Assembly (NCBI GenBank): GCA_024400425.1 | Contig: JAKSMV010000014.1 | Span: forward strand, 1-64,000 | Origin: Bacteroidales bacterium | GTDB taxonomy: Bacteria; Bacteroidota; Bacteroidia; Bacteroidales; F082 | Length of the DNA: 64,000 nucleotides | Direction: 5' to 3' | Shown here: positions 34,802-44,450 of the stretch, piece after piece | Numbering within the stretch: the stretch's first letter is position 1 | Layout of the letters: every line of letters begins with the position of its first letter | Position numbers and translations under genes: made by a program | Notes under the pieces: generated by a model | What the model was told of the DNA's origin: nothing | Databases searched by the model: none | Seen by the model: the letters and a program-made list of their open reading frames with translations, nothing else

Positions 34802-36319
34802 TTAATGTCTGAAATGTCTAAATCCTGTAAATACCATGCTGATGCCATTCTCGTTGCAGCAATCGATTGATTCTTGGTCGCGCACCGATCCGCCAGGTTG
34901 CACGATGGCGGTGATGCCTGCTTCGTGAGCCAGTTCGACACAATCCTTGAAGGGGAAGAAAGCATCGGAAGCGAGCACGGCACCATTCAGGTCGAAATTG
35001 AACGAGCGTGCCTTTTCGATGGCTTGCTTCAGCGCATCGACACGCGAAGTCTGACCTATGCCAGAGGCGCAGAGTTGCTTGCCCTTGGCCAGTACAATGG
35101 CATTCGAACGGCTGTGCTTCACAATCTTGTTGGCGAAAACCATGTCTTCAATCTCGGCAGCAGTCGGAGCCTTGGTCGTGATGACTTGGAAATCGTCAGG
35201 TGTCTCAGTGTGAAGGTCACGGTCTTGGACGAGATAGCCGTTCAAGGCTGTCTTCACCGTCTTTGGTGCATATTGGTCGGCCTTGAGGCGCAAGATGACG
35301 CGGTTTTTCTTCGAGAAGAGCAGGTCGAGCACGCCTTCCTCGTAATCAGGGGCCACGATGACTTCGATGAACAACTTGTTGATGTCTTGCGCCGCGTTGA
35401 TATCAATAGGACGATTGCAGACGAGCACGCCACCGTAAGCCGAAACGGGGTCGCCGGCAAGGGCATCGAGGTAGGCTTCCTTCACAGTGGGTCGGCAGGC
35501 CGTTCCGCAAGGATTGTTGTGCTTGAGGATGGCGAAGGTTGGTTCATTGAACTCACGAATGAGGTTGAGGCCTGCATCAAGGTCAAGCAAGTTGTTGTAT
35601 GACAACTCCTTGCCATGCAGTTTTTCGAACATCGCATTCAAGTCGCCATAGAAAGTGCCTTTCTGGTGAGGATTCTCGCCATAGCGCAAAGCCGTGCCTT
35701 CGTCTTCGCAAATGCGCAATTCGGGTGTGGCCTCATCCTTGGCAAACCAACGATAGATGGCGCTGTCGTAATGCGAGCTCACGCCAAAGGCATAGCCAGC
35801 AAAGCGGCGGCGGTCGTCAATCGAAGTCTCACCATGTTGTGCTTCAAGCAACCGGATGAGTTCTCCGTAATACTTTTGCGAAGGCACAATCAGCACATCG
35901 TTGAAGTTTTTGGCACCAGCGCGGATGAGCGAGATGCCTCCGATGTCGATTTTCTCGATGATGGCATCCTTGTCGTCGGTGTGGGCCACGGTTTCCTCAA
36001 AAGGATAGAGGTCAACGATGACGAGGTCGATGGTTGGGATGTTGTATTGCGCCATTTCCTGCTGGTCCGATTCCAGTTCACGACGGCCCAAAATGCCACC
36101 CATCACCTGAGGATGCAAAGTCTTCACACGGCCACCCAAAATGGACGGATAACCCGTGAGCGACTCGACGGTTTTCACTGTCGGGTCGATGGCCTTGATG
36201 TATTCGTATGTGCCACCAGTGGAATATATCTGAACGTCATTTTGCTTGAGCAAACTGACAATAGTATCTATACCTGTCTTGTAAAATACTGATATTAAAG
36301 CTGTTTTAATTTTCTTCAA
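34802..36319 (-). CDS. purH: Bifunctional AICAR transformylase / IMP cyclohydrolase
   Basis: 505 residues. It performs the last two steps of IMP synthesis. The N-terminal MGS-like cyclohydrolase domain (TALISVFYKTGIDTIVSLL, GGRVKTLHPQVMGGILGRR) is followed by the transformylase domain (ILKHNNPCGTACR, VDALKQAIEKARSFNFDLNG). The C-terminus TGFRHFRH is the usual family end. It lies upstream of mreBCD in the same direction, an arrangement seen in other Bacteroidales. A weak TATTCTTG element lies about 30 nt upstream in the long intergenic region. Confidence 0.97.
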   Translation of the reverse strand: MKKIKTALISVFYKTGIDTIVSLLKQNDVQIYSTGGTYEYIKAIDPTVKTVESLTGYPSILGGRVKTLHPQVMGGILGRRELESDQQEMAQYNIPTIDLVIVDLYPFEETVAHTDDKDAIIEKIDIGGISLIRAGAKNFNDVLIVPSQKYYGELIRLLEAQHGETSIDDRRRFAGYAFGVSSHYDSAIYRWFAKDEATPELRICEDEGTALRYGENPHQKGTFYGDLNAMFEKLHGKELSYNNLLDLDAGLNLIREFNEPTFAILKHNNPCGTACRPTVKEAYLDALAGDPVSAYGGVLVCNRPIDINAAQDINKLFIEVIVAPDYEEGVLDLLFSKKNRVILRLKADQYAPKTVKTALNGYLVQDRDLHTETPDDFQVITTKAPTAAEIEDMVFANKIVKHSRSNAIVLAKGKQLCASGIGQTSRVDALKQAIEKARSFNFDLNGAVLASDAFFPFKDCVELAHEAGITAIVQPGGSVRDQESIDCCNENGISMVFTGFRHFRH

Positions 36320-36879
36320 GGGAATAAAGTTTTAGTGATTTTGAAATGCAAGAATATAAAAAAAAAGAGCACGACGCAACTATTTTTTTGAACAAATTAT
36401 CAACAATTTTCGAAATTGTTTTGGCTTTCGCAAAAAGACCATGCCATATCGATGAAAGCGTGTATCTATAAGCTATTTGTTTTGCCAAGGGAGTTGTTTG
36501 GATTTTGATTGGGCACATCCATCCTACTCCATGGGAAAACAGCCAAATTTCATTTCTCTAACTAGAGAAATTTTTTTCTCTAACTAGGAAAATCATTTTT
36601 GGTCTTTCCGGTGCTATGGGATGTTAAGATGTTAAAACGTTAAAAGCAACGAAATGCCTTTTGCAAAAACTCCAGATTTCTTTCCCCATACCAATTCTAT
36701 TTTTATCCATTATAAACAGCTTCTGGATTAAAGCAGATTTTTAGGTTCAAAAACCGGTTTCAATAAATAATAAAAAAATAATTCGCTGAATACAAGATAA
36801 ATAGATTGAAAATCTTCCTAAAACAAAAAATAAAGCCTTTTCATAAAGGAATTCTTCATATCTTAGCAAATTCAAAATT
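36320..36879. other. Long AT-rich divergent intergenic region
   Basis: 560 bp between divergent purH and recJ without a convincing gene. A 70-codon minus-strand frame at 36306-36518 overlaps the purH start and lacks protein-like features. The region holds the duplicated TTTCTCTAACTAG element at 36553-36587, a degenerate -7 element TATCTTAG at 36859-36866 before recJ, and several A/T runs. Confidence 0.6.
36553..36587. repeat. Duplicated 13-mer with internal palindrome
   Basis: TTTCTCTAACTAG occurs at 36553-36565 and again at 36575-36587, 22 bp apart (about two helical turns). The first copy extends into the palindrome TTTCTCTAACTAGAGAAA (36553-36570). It looks like a regulator-binding site between purH and recJ. 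Confidence 0.5.
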
Positions 36880-38667
36880 ATGCGGATGGATACAAGGTGG
36901 ATATTAAATCAATCGGCTGACAAACAGCAAGTTGAAGAAATCATCAAGGCTCTCAATATCGACGAGAACCTTGCCACTTTGCTTGTACAACGCGGAATTT
37001 CGGACTACGAAGAGGCAAAAACCTTCTTCCGCCCTTCGCTCAGCCAACTCCACGATCCTTTCCTGATGAAAGACATGGACAAGGCCATCGACCGCATTTT
37101 GCGCGCCATCAACGAAGGCGAGAAACTCTTGGTCTATGGCGACTATGATGTTGACGGCACCACCGCCGTGGCTGTGGTTTACAGCTATCTGAAGCCTTTC
37201 TTCAAGAAGAAGAAAATCGAGTTCTACATTCCCGACCGCTATGAAGAAGGTTATGGAATCTCCTTCAAGGGCATCGACTATGCTGCCGAAAACGGTTTCA
37301 AGCTGGTCATCGCACTCGACTGCGGCATCAAGGCCGTCGAGCGCATCGAATACGCCAACGAGCGTGGCGTCGATTTCATCATCTGCGACCACCATCGTGC
37401 CGGCGACGTGCTGCCCAATGCCGTGGCTGTGCTCGACCCCAAGCGTCCCGACTGCACCTATCCTTACGACGAACTTTCAGGTTGCGGCGTCGGCTTCAAA
37501 CTGATTACCGCCCTCTCGATGAAAGGCTTAGGCAACATCGACCAGGTCTTCGACCTTCTCGACTTGCTGGCCGTGAGCATCGCAGCCGACATCGTCCCCA
37601 TCACGGGTGAGAACCGTGTGCTCGCCTATTATGGCCTGAAACAGCTCAACAAGAATCCGCGTCCGGGCATCGAAGCCATCTTGCAACATGCAGGCATCCG
37701 CCGTCGCGACGATGCCGACGAAAACGCAGAGACAGAGAATGTGCTCACCAGAGAGTTGACCATCAGCGACTTGGTATTCCTCATCGGGCCACGCATCAAC
37801 GCGGCAGGCCGCATCGACAAGGCTTCCGATTCAGTGCGCTTGCTCATCGCCGAGAAGAAAGAACATGCCGAAAAGCTGGCAGCCTCCATCAACGACCTGA
37901 ACGACATGCGCCGCGAATTCGACAACCGCATCACCGAGGAAGCCCTCGACATGATCCATGCCAACCCGCAACTCCACAATGCGGCCAGCACCGTCGTCTT
38001 CAACGAAAACTGGCACAAGGGCGTCATCGGTATCGTGGCTTCGCGCCTCACCGACTATTACTACCGTCCTACCATCGTACTCACCAAAGCCGGTGACTTG
38101 GTGACGGGTTCGGCGCGTTCCATCAAGAATTTCGACATCTACGATGCCATCGACAACTGCTCCGACCTGCTCGAACACTTCGGTGGCCACAAATATGCCG
38201 CAGGCCTTTCGATGAAACCTGAAAACCTGCCTGAATTCCAACGCCGTTTCGAGAAATACGTAAGCGAGAACCTCACCATGGAAGATGCCGTTCCCGAACT
38301 TGAAGTTGACCTGAAAATCAACTTCCGCGACATCACTCCTAAGTTCATGCGCATCCTCAACCAGTTTGCTCCTTTCGGCCCGGGCAACCTCGCCCCAGTC
38401 TTCTGGACCGACGATGTGATTGACACGGGAGGCTCGCGCCCAGTAGGCAGCAACAAGCACCTGAAACTCACCATCTCGCAACAAGGCGACAAGGAAATCG
38501 GACTCGCTCCATTCTCGGGCATCGCTTTCCAAAAAGGCGAGCTCTTCGACCGCATCCACGACGGCGAGCCTTTCAGCGTATGCTATCACCTTGAATACAA
38601 CACCTGGCAAGGACGCACCACCCTCCAACTCAATGTCAAGGACATTAAGTTCAAGGATGAGTTTTGA
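36880..38667 (+). CDS. recJ: Single-stranded-DNA exonuclease RecJ
   Basis: 595 residues (ATG 36886 is an equally possible start two codons later). DHH-family phosphoesterase: motif I VYGDYDVDGTTA, motif III ICDHHRAG, then the DHHA1 domain with SARSIKNFDIYDAI and FGGHKYAAGLSM, and a C-terminal OB domain. It degrades ssDNA 5' to 3' in recombination and mismatch repair. It is transcribed alone; the following 255 bp contain only repeat remnants. Confidence 0.96.
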   Translation: MRMDTRWILNQSADKQQVEEIIKALNIDENLATLLVQRGISDYEEAKTFFRPSLSQLHDPFLMKDMDKAIDRILRAINEGEKLLVYGDYDVDGTTAVAVVYSYLKPFFKKKKIEFYIPDRYEEGYGISFKGIDYAAENGFKLVIALDCGIKAVERIEYANERGVDFIICDHHRAGDVLPNAVAVLDPKRPDCTYPYDELSGCGVGFKLITALSMKGLGNIDQVFDLLDLLAVSIAADIVPITGENRVLAYYGLKQLNKNPRPGIEAILQHAGIRRRDDADENAETENVLTRELTISDLVFLIGPRINAAGRIDKASDSVRLLIAEKKEHAEKLAASINDLNDMRREFDNRITEEALDMIHANPQLHNAASTVVFNENWHKGVIGIVASRLTDYYYRPTIVLTKAGDLVTGSARSIKNFDIYDAIDNCSDLLEHFGGHKYAAGLSMKPENLPEFQRRFEKYVSENLTMEDAVPELEVDLKINFRDITPKFMRILNQFAPFGPGNLAPVFWTDDVIDTGGSRPVGSNKHLKLTISQQGDKEIGLAPFSGIAFQKGELFDRIHDGEPFSVCYHLEYNTWQGRTTLQLNVKDIKFKDEF

Positions 38668-38697
38668 ATGATTTCTACAAATTTTACGAATTAGTCT

Positions 38698-38903
38698 AAT
38701 GGGCTTCGCCCACCACCACGCGCCTCGGGTCATGGCGAGGAACGAAGCCATCCAGACAACAAGTTTGCCTCCACGTATCACGCGTATCTAACATATTGTC
38801 TTTTATAAGAATGCGGACGACATGTAGTGGCAATATCTGGTTTGCTTCACTGCGTTCGCAAGGACGCGAAGCGGCAGTCAGCCTAGCAGATAACAAGTTT
38901 GCC
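38698..38903. repeat. Remnant of a dispersed inverted-repeat element
   Basis: A hairpin TGGGCTTCGCCCA lies at 38699-38711. GTCATGGCGAGGAACGAAGC begins at 38729, and TGGTTTGCTTCACTGCGTTC begins near 38839 as a degenerate inverted partner, continuing to GCAAGGACG. The 12-mer AACAAGTTTGCC occurs as a direct repeat at 38758-38769 and 38892-38903. The pattern resembles the GTCATTGCGAGGAACGAAGC-type intergenic repeats seen in many bacterial genomes, here decayed. No gene. Confidence 0.55.
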
Positions 38904-38923
38904 AAACAAAGGATTACTATAAC

Positions 38924-40912
38924 TTACAGCACCAGCACCATGCCGCCGCCTTGGGCGAGATGCACCTTCAGCTTGTTGCCCATCACTTGGTAGGTCTCCG
39001 AGACATAGTCCTTACCTACATGGTTGGCATTGACTCCATCGCGGAACATGTGGCCCGACTTGGCGCCACTTTGCAATGGCTTCAAATCAAGTTCGATATC
39101 ACGCTCTTCCCAGTTGGTGATGGCTCCGATATACCAATGGAAGCCCTTGCGGCGAGCAATCACAAGATACTCACCCACCTTGCCATCGAGAACAATGGTC
39201 TCGTCCCAAGTGGTTGGCACATTGGCGATGAACTGCGTGCACTCGTCTTCATTCAGATAGTTGCTCGGACTGTCGCAAAGCATATTGAATGGCGATTCAA
39301 AAATCACATATTCAGCCAGTTGACGGCAACGTGTGCCTTGGCTCATCGGCTCGGTATAGATGGCAGCAAAATTGTTTTTTCCAGCGTTTTTCATGGCACC
39401 TTGCGTGAAATCGAAAGGACCGGCAACCATGCGGATAAACGGAATCGTGACTTCGTAGGTCACCAGATCGTCCTCGTTGTCCCACTTGGCTTGTTCGAGA
39501 CCGAAAACACCTTCATAGTTCAGCACATTAGGATAGGTGCGGCTCAAGCCCGTTGGTTTGTAGGCACCATGGAAATCGACAAACAGATGGTATTTTGCAG
39601 CCATTTCGGCCATACGATAGTAGAAATCAACCACTTTCTGGTCGTCGCGGTCCATGAAATCGACCTTGAAGCCCTTCACGCCCATCTCCGAATAATGTTG
39701 GCAGACATGCTCCATGTCCTTGTCGATGGCGGCATAGCCAGCCCAAAGCACGATGCCGACATTGTGCTCCTGACCATATTTCACCAACATGGGAAGGTCG
39801 ATTTCGGGCACCACCTGAAAGAGGTCGGCTTGCTTGTTCACCGCCCAGCCTTCGTCGAGGATGACGTATTCGATGCCATACTTTGATGCGAAGTCGATAT
39901 AATATTTATAGGTGTCGTTGTTGATACCTGCCTCGAAGTCAACGCCATAGAGGTTCCAGGCATTCCACCAGTCCCAAGCCACCTTGCCAGGCTTAATCCA
40001 CGAAAGGTCTTCGACACGGCAAGGCTCGGCAAGTTTATAGACCATGTCGCTGTTAGCCAGTTCCTTATCGGTTTCCGAAATCACCAAGCAACGCCAAGGG
40101 AAACTGCGCTTGCCCGTCACTTGAGCGATGAAGTCCTCACGTTCCTTCACCACATATTGCAGGTTGTTGTGACCACCTTGTTCTTCGGTTTTCGGGTAGC
40201 CGGCATGAATGGCCGAGAAGCCCGTCTTACCCGATTCGTTGCGTAGCAAAAGGCCAGGAAAATCTTCCAAGTCGGCTTCGGTGACGATCACTTTCTTGCC
40301 ATCGTTGAGCTGAACCATGCAAGGCAGGAACACCAAGCGGTCAGGTTCCGTCTGGCTGAGTTTCGTGGTGGTATAGACATTCTCGAAAGAGGTGAAAAAC
40401 TGCTGGTTGATGAAATCGCCTTCGCCTCGGCGCGCATTGACGTAAGGGACAAGGGCAGTATAGTCGGCATCGAAATTGAAATCGGCGGTCTCGCTTTCAA
40501 CAGTAATCGTTCCAGGGAAATAGGTCACAAAACGATAAGCCACGCCATCGTCGTAGGCACGGAAAATCACTTTATATCGACCTTGAAACGTGATACTCAA
40601 TTCATTATAATTATCAACGATTTCAGCTTTCTTGTAGAAATTGGCCTTGATAACCTCGTTGACCGAATTGGTCTTGGTGCTAATCACCTTGGGATTTTCG
40701 CCCAAGACCTTGCCGTTGTCGAGACTCATGGCGATGGCAGAAGGCGCGAGTATTTGCGTTGAACCATGCATGACCGAATACGTCAACTCTTCGTCAGCAT
40801 CAATCGTAACAGTGATGTTGGCATCGGGCGATTGCAGCGTATATTGCTTTTGGGCAAAAAGACATGTGGATGACAACATCAATGCAAAAAAGAACAAATA
40901 TTTGATTTTCAT
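38924..40912 (-). CDS. Glycoside hydrolase family 97 (alpha-galactosidase/alpha-glucosidase)
   Basis: 662 residues with a signal peptide cut before Gln (CLFA/QKQY). An N-terminal beta-sandwich is followed by a GH97 barrel: KPGKVAWDWWNAWN, VILDEGWAV, GVKGFKVDFMDRDDQ, NVLNYEGVFGLEQ. Asp418 in KVDF lies where retaining GH97 enzymes (alpha-galactosidase type) have their nucleophile, and Glu467 could be the acid/base; inverting SusB-type enzymes lack this Asp. It is therefore probably a periplasmic retaining alpha-galactosidase, though alpha-glucosidase is possible. No SusC/SusD pair is adjacent, so it is not part of a standard utilisation locus. Confidence 0.88.
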   Translation of the reverse strand: MKIKYLFFFALMLSSTCLFAQKQYTLQSPDANITVTIDADEELTYSVMHGSTQILAPSAIAMSLDNGKVLGENPKVISTKTNSVNEVIKANFYKKAEIVDNYNELSITFQGRYKVIFRAYDDGVAYRFVTYFPGTITVESETADFNFDADYTALVPYVNARRGEGDFINQQFFTSFENVYTTTKLSQTEPDRLVFLPCMVQLNDGKKVIVTEADLEDFPGLLLRNESGKTGFSAIHAGYPKTEEQGGHNNLQYVVKEREDFIAQVTGKRSFPWRCLVISETDKELANSDMVYKLAEPCRVEDLSWIKPGKVAWDWWNAWNLYGVDFEAGINNDTYKYYIDFASKYGIEYVILDEGWAVNKQADLFQVVPEIDLPMLVKYGQEHNVGIVLWAGYAAIDKDMEHVCQHYSEMGVKGFKVDFMDRDDQKVVDFYYRMAEMAAKYHLFVDFHGAYKPTGLSRTYPNVLNYEGVFGLEQAKWDNEDDLVTYEVTIPFIRMVAGPFDFTQGAMKNAGKNNFAAIYTEPMSQGTRCRQLAEYVIFESPFNMLCDSPSNYLNEDECTQFIANVPTTWDETIVLDGKVGEYLVIARRKGFHWYIGAITNWEERDIELDLKPLQSGAKSGHMFRDGVNANHVGKDYVSETYQVMGNKLKVHLAQGGGMVLVL

Positions 40913-40930
40913 AACATTAAATAGTATTGA

Positions 40931-42397
40931 TTAATTTTTCCAAAATTCTCTTGAAAACAAGATGATGAGCGTGAACAATTCAAGTCGGCCCAGAAGCATG
41001 AACACCATCAATATCCATTTGGCGGCTTGCGGCATAAAGACATACGAACCAAACGGCCCGACGCTGCCAATCGAAACGCCTACATTGCTCAGCGTTCCCA
41101 ACGAAGCCCCTATTGAAGTCGCAAAATCGATGCCCATCGAAAGCAAAATCATCGTTCCGGCAACGAAAACGAAGAAATAAATGAAAATGAATATGATATT
41201 CTTATATACTCCATTGGAAGTCAGTGACTTACTATTAATTTTCACAGGAATGATAGCATTGGGGTGAATGATACGTTTCAGTTCGAGAAACGAATTGCGG
41301 ACAAAAATGAGATGACGAATCACCCTGATGCCACCCGACGACGAGCCAGAACAGCCACCAACAAAAATCAGCAAAAGCATGAATAGCAACAAGAACAATG
41401 GCCACTGGCTGTAATCAGTCACATAGAAACCCGTTGTCGTGATACACGAAACCACACTGAAGAACGACTGGCGGAAAGCTGTTGCCGCCCCGACATGATT
41501 GACGAAAAGCAGCACCAAGACGAAACCTATACTGACGAAGAAGATGTTTTTCAGATAGGCAGAAAACTCCTCGTCGCGGAAAACGGCCACGAACCTACCC
41601 CTGAAAATGCAAAGAAGCAACAGCGTGAAATTGCATCCCGAAAGCACCATGAAAGCACAGACCACCATTTGCGAATAACCCGAAAATGCAGATATGTTGG
41701 CATTGCGAGTCGAAAAACCGCCCGACGAAATCGTAGTCATCGAGTGGCAAAGCGCGTCATACAAATTCATGTCGCCCAAGCAAAGCAAGAACGTCTCCAG
41801 CAACGTGAAGAATATATAAAGGAACCATACGCGTTTGACTGTGTGCATGATACGCGGATGGAGCTTATCGTAAGTGATGCCATTCAGCTCGGTGATGAAC
41901 AGTTGCATGCCTCCAATGCTCAAAAAGGGCAAGATGGCTATCGGGAACGCGATGATGGCCAAGCCACCTATCCATTGGGTCATGCTTCGCCAAAAGAGAA
42001 TGTCTTTCGAAACGCTTTCAATGTTGGTCAAGACAGTGGCTCCCGTTGTCGTAAAGCCCGAAAGAGCCTCAAAGAAAGCATCGGTGAAATTAGGGACGCT
42101 CTTGCTGAAAAGATAAGGAAGACATCCAAATAACGACAGAATCAACCACGAGATGCACACTACGACGACCCCATCGCGCGAAGTCGTCTTGTCATTCTTA
42201 TGGCTACGGGTAGCAACCATCATGACAAAACCCATCATCAAAGTGATGAGCGCCGAAACAGGCATACTGAAGACATAGACGCCCGAATAGAAATAGGTGA
42301 AGGGCAACACCAGCAGCATGAAAAGGCCTTCGAGGAGCAACAGTAATCCCTCGATTCTGACAATCAAAGGAATATTGACTTTGCTCAGCAGTTTCAT
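40931..42397 (-). CDS. trkH: Potassium uptake protein TrkH
   Basis: 488 residues, polytopic, with the four-repeat potassium-channel-like fold. Selectivity-loop regions are recognisable (SGFTTTGATVLTNIE; MTTISSGGFSTRNANI; SCITTTGFYVTDY; GTLSNVGVSIGSVGP), each with the conserved Gly of the filter. It imports K+ across the inner membrane under control of TrkA. It starts 4 nt after the trkA stop, so the two are co-transcribed and co-translated. Confidence 0.95.
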   Translation of the reverse strand: MKLLSKVNIPLIVRIEGLLLLLEGLFMLLVLPFTYFYSGVYVFSMPVSALITLMMGFVMMVATRSHKNDKTTSRDGVVVVCISWLILSLFGCLPYLFSKSVPNFTDAFFEALSGFTTTGATVLTNIESVSKDILFWRSMTQWIGGLAIIAFPIAILPFLSIGGMQLFITELNGITYDKLHPRIMHTVKRVWFLYIFFTLLETFLLCLGDMNLYDALCHSMTTISSGGFSTRNANISAFSGYSQMVVCAFMVLSGCNFTLLLLCIFRGRFVAVFRDEEFSAYLKNIFFVSIGFVLVLLFVNHVGAATAFRQSFFSVVSCITTTGFYVTDYSQWPLFLLLFMLLLIFVGGCSGSSSGGIRVIRHLIFVRNSFLELKRIIHPNAIIPVKINSKSLTSNGVYKNIIFIFIYFFVFVAGTMILLSMGIDFATSIGASLGTLSNVGVSIGSVGPFGSYVFMPQAAKWILMVFMLLGRLELFTLIILFSREFWKN

Positions 42398-42401
42398 GAC
42401 A

Positions 42402-43742
42402 TTAACGGAACAAATGTTCTACACCATGAATGCCCGTCGGCAAAACCAACACCACAACTTGGTCGTCGGTCTCAATCTGGAAATCTTCGGTGGCGATGTA
42501 ACTCTCGCCATCGCGTGTGATACCACAGATGATGGCATCGTCGGGCATATCGAGATGGCCAATGGTTTGTCGGGTGACCGCCGAACCTGCCCTGACGTCG
42601 AACTCCACAATGTCGGCATCGATGCCACTGAGGCACTTCAGCGACGACACCTTGGCACCCAACGTGTATTTCACCATATAGGAAGCGGCTATCAACTTCT
42701 TGTTGATGATGGAGTCGATGCCAATGTTTTGCGAGATGTCGATATAGTCGATGTTTTCGACCAAGGCGATGGTCTTCTTCACACCAAACGACTTGGCTTG
42801 CAGGCAAGTGAGGATATTGGTTTCGGTATTGTCGGTCACAGCAATGAAAGCGTCCATATCCTTGATGCCTTCGTCTTCGAGCAGTTCGAGGTTACGGGCA
42901 TCGGCATTCACCACCAACGATTCCGAAAGGTGGTTGGTAAGTTCCATGCAACGCTCCTTGCTCTTCTCCAATATCTTGATGTTCAACATGTTTTCAAGTC
43001 GCTTGGCAGTGATTCTACCTACACGACCGCCGCCAACAATCATCACATTCTGGACATTAATCTGCTTCTTTCCACTCAGTTTGATAATATCGTTGATGGC
43101 ATGCGGCTTGGTGACCACATACACCATGTCGCCCACTTGGAAGACATCGTCGTCGTGAGGAATGAACGTGTTCTGGCGACGGTGAATGACAGCGATACGG
43201 AATTCGATATGTTGGTATTGGTCAACCACTTCTTCGACCGACTTGCCAACGATTTCGGCTTCCGATTCGAGTTTCACCATGAAAAGTTGCAGCTTGCCAC
43301 CCGAGAAATCGTAGGTTTCCAATGACGCATTTTGCTTCAGCAGCGAGATAATCTCTTGCGCAGCAATATCTTCTGGCGAAAGCAATCCGTCGATACCCAA
43401 ATCCTGATACATGCGCCACACTTCCGGACTAAGGTTTTCCATCGTATTGACACGGGCGATCACTTTCTTGGCGCCTAACTTCTTGGCAATGATGCTCGTC
43501 AACAGGTTGATGTGTTCGTCGTGGAGCACCGAGATGACGATATCGGCTTTCTTCACATTGGCGCGTTGCAGCACCGAAATGGAAGTCGAATTGCCTGTGA
43601 TGGTCATCAAGTCGCTATGCGACTCAACCATCTTCAGCAGTTCCTCGTGCGGGTCAACAATAGTGATATTGTGGTTGCTGCGCACCAAGGCTTCAGCCAA
43701 GTGCAGACCAACTTCACCATCACCAGCGATAATTATATTCAT
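42402..43742 (-). CDS. trkA: Trk potassium system NAD-binding regulator TrkA
   Basis: 446 residues: two tandem RCK units, each with a Rossmann GxGxxG motif (IIIAGDGEVGLHLAEAL at the N-terminus; VMIVGGGRVGRITAKRL near residue 230) and a TrkA-C domain. It binds nucleotide and gates the TrkH channel from the cytoplasm. A possible TAAACTTG element lies about 25 nt upstream, a weak match to the -7 consensus. Confidence 0.95.
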   Translation of the reverse strand: MNIIIAGDGEVGLHLAEALVRSNHNITIVDPHEELLKMVESHSDLMTITGNSTSISVLQRANVKKADIVISVLHDEHINLLTSIIAKKLGAKKVIARVNTMENLSPEVWRMYQDLGIDGLLSPEDIAAQEIISLLKQNASLETYDFSGGKLQLFMVKLESEAEIVGKSVEEVVDQYQHIEFRIAVIHRRQNTFIPHDDDVFQVGDMVYVVTKPHAINDIIKLSGKKQINVQNVMIVGGGRVGRITAKRLENMLNIKILEKSKERCMELTNHLSESLVVNADARNLELLEDEGIKDMDAFIAVTDNTETNILTCLQAKSFGVKKTIALVENIDYIDISQNIGIDSIINKKLIAASYMVKYTLGAKVSSLKCLSGIDADIVEFDVRAGSAVTRQTIGHLDMPDDAIICGITRDGESYIATEDFQIETDDQVVVLVLPTGIHGVEHLFR

Positions 43743-43808
43743 TGTTTTAGTTGTTTTCGAGTTGCAAGTTTAGGAAAAAAACTTGTCGCTTCCGATAATT
43801 CGCAAAAA

Positions 43809-44447
43809 TCACCATATGTCCGACCAAGTCACGGAAATCACATGGTTCAGCGACGTGCCTTCGCCTTTGAAGACATTGTTCATTCCCATCGTATAGCGGA
43901 CTTCAATGAACCAATAACTTACGGCTGCCGTCACACCATAGTCAAACCAATTGTAACTTCCTTTTTCCCAATGTTTTATATAATCCTTTGTTTGTTTATT
44001 CTCCTTCACAGAAACCACTTCGTTGCCACCCAAACAGAAACCAATTTGCGGTCCGACACACAGACGAACAAATCGGCTCTCGTCTTCATCGTCTTCATTC
44101 CAGCGGCGGAAATACACATTCAGCAAAACGGGCACATTAATGTAGTTCGACTTCTCAATGATTCTGAATTTATTTCCCTCATCGTCAACACCTTGTGGTG
44201 TCCGCATCCCTTGACGCGAATAGATGACATCGACTTCGGCACCGAAAACGGAATGTTCGGGAATGATGGCCAGACGCACGCCGCCACAAAAATCGAAGCG
44301 GAAAGACGTTGTGTCGATGGCGCTCATTTTCATGGTCGAAAGCGTTGGACCCAGAATCAGTCCACCGCCAAGACGTTGCGCCTGCAGCGACGATGCCGCC
44401 AACAACAAGGCAAAAACCAGGATGATATGTCGTTTAGAGAATCTCAA
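43809..44447 (-). CDS. PorT-like outer-membrane beta-barrel protein
   Basis: 212 residues. The signal peptide is cut before Gln (SLQA/QRLG). The barrel pattern of PF13568-type proteins is clear (GGLILGPTLSTMKM; FGAEVDVIYSRQGMRTPQG; NYINVPVLLNVYF; GPQIGFCLGG; FIEVRYTMGMNNVF). Its role in the outer membrane is unknown. It starts 3 nt after the stop of the beta-helix T9SS gene, so the two form one operon; the barrel could serve as an anchor or helper for that secreted protein, but this is only inferred. Confidence 0.8.
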   Translation of the reverse strand: MRFSKRHIILVFALLLAASSLQAQRLGGGLILGPTLSTMKMSAIDTTSFRFDFCGGVRLAIIPEHSVFGAEVDVIYSRQGMRTPQGVDDEGNKFRIIEKSNYINVPVLLNVYFRRWNEDDEDESRFVRLCVGPQIGFCLGGNEVVSVKENKQTKDYIKHWEKGSYNWFDYGVTAAVSYWFIEVRYTMGMNNVFKGEGTSLNHVISVTWSDIW

Positions 44448-44450
44448 GAC

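Noticed and set aside
36306..36518. 70-codon minus-strand ORF before purH
   Set aside because: Overlaps the purH start, lies in the AT-rich leader region, has no ribosome site or protein-like features.
37831..38781. 316-codon minus-strand ORF over recJ
   Set aside because: Antisense to DHH-family motifs of recJ.
38951..39886. 311-codon plus-strand ORF over GH97
   Set aside because: Antisense to a clear GH97 gene with signal peptide.
42297..43325. 342-codon plus-strand ORF over trkA
   Set aside because: Shadow of trkA, whose two Rossmann motifs are intact.
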